NCBI GenBank assembly: GCA_016647705.1
Contig: CM028336.1
Coordinates: 17,496,880-17,560,879 of the forward strand
Source of the DNA: Eucommia ulmoides
Lineage: Eukaryota > Streptophyta > Magnoliopsida > Garryales > Eucommiaceae
Reading direction: 5' to 3'
Length of the DNA: 64,000 nucleotides
Part shown: piece after piece, positions 23,501-35,500 of the stretch
How the letters are laid out: every line of letters begins with the position of its first letter
Numbering within the stretch: position 1 is the first letter of the stretch
Notes under the pieces: generated by a model
What the model was told of the DNA's origin: nothing
Database searches by the model: none
What the model saw: only the letters and a program-made list of their open reading frames with translations
Translations under genes and position numbers: made by a program

Positions 23501-26500
23501 TCTCCGGCGCTCCAAGGAAATTGTAAGTTTGTGTTGCATTATCTGCGGTATGCACTTTTAATTAATATTATGCTTATCTATGGGTTTCCCTTTTTTTTGA
23601 CAGTCAGAAACAGAGATTTCTTTGTTGAAACAGGAAAGGCTACGGTTGCAATCACAGGTTACAATGTTTTGGTCTTTTTCTTCTCTTGTTTCACTATTGC
23701 TCTTTTGAAGTTATTTTTTTTCTTTTTCATTTTCTTGGGGAGTGGAATTTGTTTGGGAATCTTGGATTGAGCTTAAGCCTTATATTTACTGTCTATTGCA
23801 TTTCTTGGCCTCTGAAGGTGATGATTGGTCAATCCAATTCTAATAGTCTTGGAAGTTAAACATGTGTTGTGGTGCCCGCATTGAAGACAATGAACTAGTT
23901 ATGGGTGCCTCTTGCCTCTTAACATGGCATGTTACTGATAACACATGAGTAGATTATCTGTCTCTTGGGATGTGCTTGTTCTGATAATGTATATATCTCA
24001 GTTTGGGTATCAATACTTGTGATGCCCTCTGAGGTGTTTTAGGAAATAATTAATGGAATAAGTTGGAAACTGGATGTCACTAGGGGTTCTTGTAGTTCTC
24101 TTAAAATTATAAATACCTCAAGTTAAAGCTACTGAAATTAGTTGAATTAGTTCAATGTACTACTAGGTATATTTTTTAAATGCAATTGAATGTTACTTTG
24201 AGGTATTCTGTGTATATTCAAAGAAGTATAATTGGAAAACATTGAACTTTATTTAGGGATATTTTGGTATCATAAAGTTTTACTTGAATGTTATCGGGTA
24301 GCACAAAAATAGTTCGATAAATAAACTCGAGAACCACAAATAATTTGATAAATAAACTCGAGTAATAAGAACACTGAGTGACAAGTATGCAACTAAATCA
24401 ATAAATAAAAAGAGTACCAAAATATTCTCTAGTTTAATCTTATACGGGTAATAGAAATTTTTCGAAATAATCAAGCTAACCAATCAGACTGGTGTGAGGA
24501 GTGGGGTGGTGGGTGTGGGGATCATGAACCAAACCCTGGAAAATTACAAGAACGGAAAAATCAAAGAATTAAAGAATCAGTAGCTTATGGGCTTCACTCT
24601 CCTGAACTAATAAACTTGAAGCAATCTTAGACTATCTCTAACAACAGCAGGACTCTTAAGACTCATCCGATAATTGAGAAAGAAGACCTCCACACATCGG
24701 CCACTGCATTACCCTCTCTATAGCAACGAGAGAGCTCTGAATCTGAATCAAGATGCTTTTAATTTTAGCCACATCAACCAATCTCAAAGGAAATCCCTAA
24801 CCCTTATTGACCATCTGAACTAACTAGTCAGCATCTGATTCAAGCCCAGCTTCATCCAACCAAACTCCAAACACATTTGCAACTCCTCAAGGAGAGCCTC
24901 AAGTTTCTATATGAAGACTAGTGCCAAAATAAAAAGGCTTTGAAAGAGCCAATATCAGCTCACCATCCCTTTTCCTTAAGACGACTCCACCAAAGGCACC
25001 ATTGTGAAATGTAGACAGCCAGTTATATCAGATTAGAAGTTTGTTGTACATTCTGACCAGTGTTGTGAAAGGCGTGCCTGCCTTTTCCTTAAGACTCCTC
25101 CACCAAAGGCACCATGAGCTCTAGGGTTACCCCCAGCACTTCAATTAATATGCTAAGTTTTTTTTCAGAGACATTTTGCCAAATTTCCGTGAGTGTTTGT
25201 GAAATGTAGATAGCCAGTTATATCAGATTAGAAGTTTGTTGTACATTCTGACCAGTGTTGTGAAAGGCGTGCCTTAGGCGCAGCCAAGGCTCCTCACTGT
25301 GTTGACGGGAGGCGACTTCAAAGAAGCGCGTGCCTCGGCAGCCAAGGCGTTGAGATGCAATGTGATGCTAAGGCGCTCCTCTTTGAAGCAACTCAATTTA
25401 AAAAAAATAAAATAAAAAAAATCTGATTTTTGTATGTTTCATCATCTTCTTCCACTCTTCTTTCTGTTCATCTCTGTTTTTGCATTAAAACAGTGGCTTT
25501 TTGGTGCAAAAAACAGCCCCTGTTTTTTGGAAAAACTAGACCCACTTTTTCTTCTTCTTCTTCTTCTTCTTAATTGCTATGTTAGTTTGTTCATCATCTC
25601 CTTATTTTTGCACAAAAAGGGCTTGTTTGTGGAAAAAATAGCCCTTGTTTTTTGCACAAAACAACCCATTTATCTGCTATTTTCATTGAGTTTTTTGGCA
25701 TGTGCTGAATTTATAATGTAAATTATATTTATTGACTTATTTGAAGTTAACTACTTGATTTTAATGTTTGTTGAGTGATCGGTTTTGTTTTTGGAATTTT
25801 CTTATCAATAGTTTCTTTTAATTTTGTTCGAGAATCAGAGTTCAATTTGAAGTCCAATATTGCATGAGTCTATTTCAAAGTGTTTTTCACTTGTTAAACA
25901 TGTAATACATCTTTTATTGTAGTAATATTTGATTACTTCATGAGTCCATGACAATGGAAGAGCACATATTGAAAATGTGTGCCTCGCTTCTAAGAAGCCT
26001 GTGCCTCGCGCCTCGGGGGTTATTGTGCCTCACGCCTTAAATAACGATGATTCTGACACAGTGAAGAGAAAGATTACAATCTGTGCTTAACTTGAATCTT
26101 TTTCTTTGTTTCATCCAGCATACTTTTGTTTCTAAATAGTTGGGCAGACTAGACATGATATTAACACATAGAGCTTCAATTGAGACGTTATCATCGAAAT
26201 CATTTGGGGGTCCCTTTTGGATGAATGTGATGATGTAACCAGTTTCTGATGATGTCAGGATAAAAATTACTGTTTTCCAACTGGTAAAACCCATCAGATA
26301 AACAAATGCAGGCCGGCCAGGATACTGGTTCTCTGGCTTTCCTGTTCGAATGACTGGCCTGGTCTAGCTTGTATAGAATCTTGTTCGTATTTATGATATC
26401 CAAATCCTATAATTTTCTACAATTTAAAGTGATCTGCATAGGTATATGTTATAATATGACTTGAGAAATTTCATAGTCTGTGTTAACTACTGGAATATAT

Positions 26501-29500
26501 TCGTTGATTTGTTATTTATGGCGGCTATTTCTCCTTGGATTTGTATAGTTGCTCAAAGTTCTTCTATTTCATTTCAGCTTGAAAATGCTCTCAAGGCAGC
26601 GGAGACTGCCCAAGCCTCACTTAATGCTGAAAAAGCTTTTTCGAGATCATCATTGTTCACAGAGGAAGAATTCAGATCTCTACAACTGCAGGTCTACTCT
26701 TTATTTTGTTACTTTCTGTAAACCTAAAGAATCTCTCTCTCTGATTGCTTCTATCTTCATACTTGTATTTGTTCCGTTTTTCTGGGTGGTGCTCTGCGAT
26801 ACACTTAGTTGTTCAGTACCAATTTGAAAAAAAAGGTGAAGGATTTTGGAATAGGAAAATTTTGTGTTCTTGTTGGAATGCCCAAAGAAACATGTTTCTA
26901 TGCATGGTATACCATTATTATGTACTCTCCGCATGAAACTATGGCAAATATTAGCTCATTACTAATTTTTAATGTTTTGGAAATTTTGTGCTAGTCACTT
27001 CGGCCATGTTGTGCTTCACGCCTTGTATTTATACAACTAGTTTTGTACCTGAAAAGTGGAGATAGTGGGTTTACAGCTAGGTCAGAAGATCTATGTGACT
27101 CTTGAGAAATGTAGACTGGATGTCTGTTTGAGACAAGAAAAAATGATTGTCTTTTGAGACAGAACAGCTGAGATTGAATTATACTTGGTTTTTTCTACAT
27201 AAATATATTAATATAATATAAATAAGTAATCACATAAGTGGGTCAATTGACTCATATCATAAATAGGCAATTAATAAGCTGTTAAATATGGATTGTATTT
27301 AATAATTATAATTAATTATAAAAATGTGGAATTGAAAATGAAAAATCCTTCCCCCAACTTGAAAACCCCTACGCCCTGTTTGGTTGAAATCAAACTAAAT
27401 ATTCTTTACACTTTCTTTTTTCTAATTTAATTTTTTACTTTATATGTTTCTACTAATAGAAACACGGCCGGCATAATGATTAAGCATAATTATATTTTAT
27501 TGATTGTCTTGTTGATTGTAAATAAGTTTTTATGGAAAAAAATATGGTTTATTCTACCGTTATTCGTCAAATAAGTTTTGGTATTTTAAATTTTCACTAA
27601 ACGTATATAATACGATAGGACATGTATAAGAGGTCTGGATATTTTTCAATCGTTCGATGTCCTGTGACTATATCTGTTTTTTGTCATAGTCAACTATATG
27701 TGGTCTTATCAAGATATACGTCATTTGATTTGATTGATTAATTGTACATTTAATATGGATCTCTGTCCACAACAAATATTATTTATCCGAAAATATCAAT
27801 ATGACTATCTCAAATTATTGTATTTAAATTTCTACTTGAAATTCTTGATTTACTAAAAGGTGACGTGAGCATTTTTCTATATGATGCTGGTTTCAAGTCA
27901 ATTTTATGTTTCATAGTTATTTTGTTGTGTTTTACAATTTATTCAATTTAGAGTAGTGTCTTTAGGCACGGGTACATGCTAGTATATACATTTGTGTGTG
28001 TTTTTGTGTGTGTGGAGTTAGAGCACCTCCAACCATCTAAATAAACATGGATACTTAGTTATGTTAATAAAAAATAAATAAGTCTATTCTCCAACTGACT
28101 AATTAGTCAACTAGCTAACTTTTATTGTGATTATTTGGCAAGATATATATTTTTTTGGTATGAAATGACGTCCCTTACTTTTACAACACTGATGGTTTTT
28201 ACTTTTTTTAAAAAAGGGCATGGTTGGAGTAATTGTTTCAAATCATGTTCTACCAAATGAATATTCTAGCTAGTTCAAAATTAAATGACGAGAGTACGGT
28301 TGGAGACCTTACATTTGTTGTTTTTTTCTTTTTTCAAAAAAAAAAAAAAAAAAAATTATATGGGAAACTGATGTTAACTCAACCATCATTTTAGTCGGTG
28401 GTATACCATATTCATTTTTTGCACTAAAATGCTGCCAAAGGGTTTTAACGTTTCTTAAAATGTATAACATAACTAAATCATAATGGTTTTGTAAATTTCA
28501 ATATTTGTACATGGAGGTTTTTGTTTGTGTTGGCACCTTTATTATGTGAGATGCGTTTGATTGCTGGTAAAGATATTTAAAACACAATAGATATTATTCC
28601 CAAGTAATTAGATATTTCTACCATTTGGTTTTTGCATCATAGGCCTTGCATGTTAATTGTCCTTGCATCTTTAAATCTACTAATTATTCCATTTTGGGAT
28701 ACTTAGCCCAAAAATATTAAAATTGTTCCATTTGGTATTGTCAATTCCTGTTACATATTTTTTTGGTCGATGTTCTAATTATTTCAAAATTGAATGTTGC
28801 TATGCTTTTCGATATATCTGCAATTCCGAACCATAGTTTTATGTTTGTTGCCTTAATCTGCCATTGTTGTCGTTGTGCTATTCTTTTTTTGTTATGTTCC
28901 ATTATATTTCCTTTATTTTTAGCCCAACTTTGCAATCTAATATATGCTCCTGATATTTTGACTTGAAAGGTTAGAGAAATGAACTTGCTTCGGGAAAGCA
29001 ATGTGCAACTTAGAGAGGAAAATAAGCACAATTATGAAGAATGCCAGGTTCGATAACGAAATGTCTACCATCTTTCTGAATATCTTATCTACTTCATCCT
29101 TTATTAAGATAAATAATGCATTTACTAATGCCCCAAAAATATAATTTGTTATCACATAGAAATTACGCGAAGCTGCCCAGAAAGCCAGGACTGAAATCGA
29201 GAGGTTAGAAATCTTACTTAGGGAGACACAGAATGAGCTAGAAGCTTGTAGGAAAGAAGTTGAAATGAAGAACACGGAGAAAGAGCAGCTTGAGAAGAGG
29301 GTGGAAGAGGTATTTATTTTTTAAGGAACTTTTCCGTTCGTTAATTTGTTCCATTATTTTGTTCACTGTTTTGACATATAATTACTTGAAGTTACTTGAG
29401 AGGTGCAAGGCTATTGACGTGGAAGATTATAATCGCATGAAGGAAGGCTTTCAACGAATGGAGGTGATCTTTACATTTCTTTACCCTGTTAACAATAGCA

Positions 29501-32500
29501 GCACTCAACAGCTGTGTTTTTTATTAGATGTATATAGGGAAGATTAAGGAAAGCTATTTGGGGGATTGTTATGTGTCTATCAAATATTTTGATTCAGTTC
29601 ATGTTCTATACTTTCATTTGTCAGTTGTCACTATGCATAATTTTATCAAGTCATCACTTACTAAAAGAAGAATACCAAGATAGGGATGAAAAATAAACTC
29701 ATAGTAAAAATTGCATCAAGAAGCATAAATGAATCTGGAAACCATACAATTTAAAGGGACTAAAGGCTGTCAAATTAAATAATTTTTGGGAGTCCATTCA
29801 CACTTTAAAATGTGTACTTGCACTTCAACTTCTCTAATTACTCATCTCACAAAACTAATTTCTTTGTATTATAATTTTATTTAGTCATTGAAGCAGTTGT
29901 AGCGTATTCAAGTTATGCTTTAGAGTTTAGATCTTCTATTTTAAGCATGAAAAGTTCCTTTTTCCGAGACAAAAAATTACACGCAACGCGTCAAGCCGTA
30001 TTCTGAAACAAAGAGGCTGAAGTTCCTCCATAAAATTTGGGAAAGAGATTCTCCCTATGGGGGGTACGAACTGTTTGAACAGAAAAGAGTATGTACTAGA
30101 GGGATACTATAATAATCAAAAGAGACAAAAGGACATCCTAAAAATGACTGATTTCGTTCCCCCTCGTGGATCGGAGAGGTAAGGGAATCATCCTCCATTT
30201 TTCTGGATACATCTGTTTGTGCACCTATTTATTTAGTAGAGAAGCAAAAGAATATAGGAAAAAGAGTATTTCGTCTTATTTCATTGGGGCTATACTCCCC
30301 GGATTATATAGCCTTAACAATAGGCAAAACAAGGAAGTAGAATCACCATAATAAATAGGCTAATAAATAGGAAAAGGAAAATACCATATTTCCATGGAAC
30401 AAGATGTATAAGTCTTTTAGCAGCAATCACCTCCCTCTGCATTGAAAGAATGTGGATGAAATTGGTGGTACACGCGCCACATACACACGGAGATAAAGGA
30501 GAGCTCAAAAAATTAATTTTAGAAATTTGGATTGTGTAGGTCTTCTGGAAATTTGGTTGAGGTGACTTATGTGAATATTTTCAGAGTCTGCACGTTTTTC
30601 CCCTTATATTAATACAATATTGTTTTTGTTCTTATTGGTCAGTCTTTCCACAATTTTGCTCTCCCCTTTTTATTTTTTTGGTGTCTTTGCTGACTCACGA
30701 AGTAAACACAGTCCCTACTACTTACTCTCTTACAGAGTCTTTCTATCTAACTCAATGCCTCAACTTGTTTGTCGTGGTTAATATCTCCCCTGTGCTTATG
30801 CTTGTTGCGCACATTAAATATCGACAAAAGATGTGTTTTGGGCTTGTAAGATTGTGATGTTATCTCTTCTTTTTACATCCGCTGCTGTTTGTTTCAGTTA
30901 TTTTTCTCTTGCAATCAATTGCTGATGTTTATACTCGATGCTGAGAATTTTTTTAGGCAATGATAAGGGAAAAGGATGTCCAGTTAGAGGAAATGAATAA
31001 ACTTGTTTCCGAAAAGCAAGATTCAATTTCAAAGTTGGAACAGGACCATGTGAAAGACAGAAATGAACTAGATGAGAGAGAATCGCGGATAAATGAGATT
31101 TCTCAAATCGAGGTTTCTAGCTCCAACATCTCATATACGAGTTGGTTACACTTTGTCTCTTTTCATATAGCCTTCAGGTTCTTATGATTGTTGTTGACAT
31201 GCAGACAACTCTTAGGGCAGAGGTCGAGAAGCAAAAGAAGTCGATAGCTCAACTGAAGGTTGTTAAGACTATATGTTTATTATTATGTACTTTGGGTGTC
31301 CTTCACTAAATTCTATATCCGTGATAGTATTTGCTGTAATTCGCTTCGAATTAAGTTTGTGCTTCATCTTTCTTTTTACATCTGCAGAAGAGGTCTGAGA
31401 ACTTTGCGAAAGAAAAGGAGGAACTGAGCAAAGAGAATCAAACTCTCTCCAAACAGTTGGCGGATTCTTTGCAAGGTAAAAACCAATGTTGTAAAGGCGA
31501 GGGCGTTTGGTTGGGCATTTTGACCTATCCAGGGCGAGGCATAAGCCCTAAGGCGTGGGGCATAAGACCCATGATATATAAATTTTTAATATTTAATGAT
31601 AAAGTTGAAAAGGTGATATGAAAAGAATGAGAAGGTTTAATTCATTGTGGTAGCCTACCCCTCTATTTATATAGAAAACGAAGTAATAATACAGTAAATC
31701 TTAAACCGTACACAAACCCTAAATAATACGGGAAAGACAGAAATACCTTTTTAACATTCTCCTTCAGGCTGGAGCATATATATTGTATGCTCCTAGCTTG
31801 TTACAATTATACTTTATCCTTGAGCCCCCCAACGGTTTAGTGAACAAATCAGCTAATTGATCAATTGACTTTACATGTTTAGTCTCAATCTGCTTCTGCA
31901 ATACTTGTTCTCGAATGAAGTGACAATCAACTTTAATATGTTTTGTCCTCTCATGGAAGACCGGGTTAGATGCAATGTAAAATTTCGTTTGATTATCACA
32001 TACCAGATCTATCGGTGAAGAGTGTTTGAATCCGAGTTCTTCCAACAAATGTTTCAACCAAGTTAGCTCACAAGTAGTGTGGGTTATCGCCCTGTATTCC
32101 GATTCTGCACTTGACCGCGCCACAACTATCTACTTTTTACTCTTCCAAGAAACGAGATTACCTCCAGCAAACACACAATACCCAGTAGTGGACTTCCTAT
32201 CCGAGGGAGATTCGACCCAATCTGCATCTGTATATCCCTTAATTTGAGTGTGATCGAAGTTCTGGTACAACAAACCACATCCTAGAGAACCTTTCAGATA
32301 TCGAGGAATACGAATTATTTCATCCCAGTGATACGTCATGGGACGATCCAGGAACTGACTGATAACACTCACAGCAAAAGAAATATCTGGTCTACTAACT
32401 GTCAAGTAGTTCAACTTCCCAACTAATCATCTATATTGTGTTGAATCTGTCAATGGTACACCTTGATCTGCTAATAATTTGTTGTTTGGATCCATAGGTG

Positions 32501-35500
32501 GGTCAATCGGTTTAGCTCCTAGCATTCCTATTTCACTTAACAGATCAAGAACATATTTCCTCTAATACAGGTAAATACCTTGACTTGATCAAGCAACTTC
32601 AATCCCCAAGAAATATTTCAATTAACCCAAATCTTTAGTTTGAAACTTGCTATACAAAAACGTTTTGAGTTTCTGAATACCCCGGTGGTCGTCCCCGGTA
32701 ATCACAATGTCATCCACATACACAATCAACAATATTCTTCTGACTTTACTGTGCCTATAAAACACAGAATGGTCGACTTCACAATGATGAAGACCAAATT
32801 CAGTGACCACTTCACTAAATCTCCCAAACCATGCTCGAAGAGACTGCTTGAGGCCATAAATAGATTTCTTCAAGCGACATACCAAGCCAGACTCCCCCTG
32901 AGCAACAAACCCAGGAGGTTGCTCCATGAACACTTCCTTAGTCAAATCTCCATTTAAGAATGCATTCTTGATATCAAGTTGATGTAACGGCCAACGAAAA
33001 TTGGCAGCCAAAGAGATGAACAAGTGAACAGAAGCGAGTTTGGCAACGAGAGAAAAGGTCTCAGAATAATCAAGACCATATACCTGAGTGTAGCCTTTGG
33101 CAACTAAACGAGCCTTGAGTCGATCAATGGTATCATCCGGATGAACTTTGACTGTGTACACCCATTTACATCCAACTATTGTTTTATCAGGCGGAAGCGA
33201 GACAACAACCCAAGTACCATTCTGATGTAAAGCTAGCATTTCCTCTTCCATTGAGATCGTCCAACCAAGGTGACGGAGAGCCTCTGTGATAGACTTAGGA
33301 ATAGAAATAGATGATAAAGAAGCGACAAACCCAGGAGGTTGCTCCATGAACACTTCCTCGGTCAAATCTCCATTTAAGAATGCATTCTTGATATCAAGTT
33401 GATGCAACGGCCAACGAAAAGTGACAGCTAAAGAGATGAACAAGCGAACAGAAGCGAGTCTGACAACGGGAGAAAAAGTCTCAGAATAATCAAGACCATA
33501 TACCTGAGTGTAGCCTTTGGCAATTAAACGAGCCTTAAGTCGATCAATGGTGTCATCCGGATGAACTTTGACTGTGTACACCCATTTACATCCAACTATT
33601 GTTTTGTCAGGCGGAAGCGAGACAACAACCCAAGTACCATTCTGATGTAAAGCTAGCATTTCTTCTTCCATTGCGGTCGTCCAACTAGGGTGACGGAGAG
33701 CCTTTGTGACAGACTTCGGAATAGAAATAGATGATAAAGAAGCAACAAAAGAGGAATATGAAGGAGATAGATGTGCATACGAGACAAAATTAGAAATAGA
33801 ATGTTAAGTACATGTGCGCTTACCCTTTCGAACAGCAATGGGTATGTCCAAGTCAGACACAGATTCATGAACTGGAGAAAAATCTAAAGACACAGAGACG
33901 ATGGGTGCGATGGCGGAAGCTGCCTTCTGGCGACGAGAGTATACCTGCAAAGGTTGTGGAGGACGACTAGGGGGGATAGGTTCGGGAGCGGAAGGAAATG
34001 GTGTCGGATCTGGGAGACTTGGGAAAGGAAGGGTGACATCTAGATCATCCCGAGAGGGTAGGACAGAAAAGTAAAGGGTGGACTCAAAGAAGGTGACATC
34101 TGCACAGATGAAAAAGCAACGTAAAGAAGGATTATAACACCGATAACCCTTTTGTGTGCGAGAATAACCTAGGAAGATACATTTTATTGCACGAGGATCT
34201 AACTTATCCGTGCCAGGAGTCAACTGGTGGACGAAACAGACACATCCAAAGATACGGGAAGGTAAAACAAACCAAGATGATTAGGGAAAAAGAATAGAAT
34301 GAGGGACTTTGCCATTCAGGGTAGAAGACGACATTCTATTGATCAAGAAGCAAGCTGTAAGAACTGCATCTGCCTAGAAGTGTTTGAGAACATTCATCTC
34401 AAATATCAGAGTTCGAGCCACTTCTAGGAGATGTCGATTTTTACGCTCAGTGACTCCATTTTGCTACAGTGTGTGAGGACAAGAAGACTGATGCAGTATA
34501 CCAGACTGTGACATAAATGAAGTAAACGGTTGAAAAAAATATTCTCGAGCATTGTCACTGCGAAGTATACCCACGGGCACATTAAATTGAGTTTTAATTT
34601 TAGCGCAGAAGGCAGAAAAAATGGAAAACAAATCAGAACGATCTTTCATTAAATAGAGCCATGTAACTCGAGAGAAATTATCGACAAACGTGACAAAATA
34701 ACGAAAGCCAAGTGTAGAGGCAATACAAGAAGAACCCCAAACGTCTGAATGAACTAAACTGAACAAACTCGATGCGCGAAACTGAGCGGGGGAAGTAAAT
34801 GAAGTGCGATGATGTTTTCCCAACTGACAAGACTCACAATCTAAGGAGGGCAAATGACGTAAACTAGGAACAAGTACCTTTAGATTGGTAAGACAGGGAT
34901 GGCCTAGGCGACAATGAATTTGATGGGCAGATGCAACGGCAGGGCAGGCAGTGGGCAGAATAACAGGTGTCTTGGCTTGATTGCGGAAGTAATAAAGGCC
35001 ATTTTTCTCACGCCCTACGCCAATCGTCTTTTATGTTTTCAAATCCTGAATAATGACAAAATCAGGAAAGAAACAAACAGAACACTGAAGTTGTTTAGTA
35101 AGCTTACTAACTGATATCAAATTATAAGCAAATGAGGGAATATACAACACAGAGGATAAAGAAAAAGATGGTGAAAGTTCCACAGTGCCAAGACCACGAA
35201 CAGGGACAGTGGAACCATCAGCAACAGTAACAGAGGACAATGAGGTAGATGACTGAATATGGGTAAATAGAAAAAATGTATTTGACATGTGATCGGTGGC
35301 AGCGGAGTCTATGATCCAAGGTATAGAAGTGGAAGGATGAAAAGAAAGACATGCAATAGGGTTACCTCGTGGAGCTAGCGAAGTAATGGGGGTAGATGTT
35401 TGCTTGGACGACTTAAACTGGAGGAACTGAACATACTTATCATCAGAAATGGTCTTGGGAGTTGAAGAGTTGGATGCAGAAACGGAAGCAACTTGAGTAT

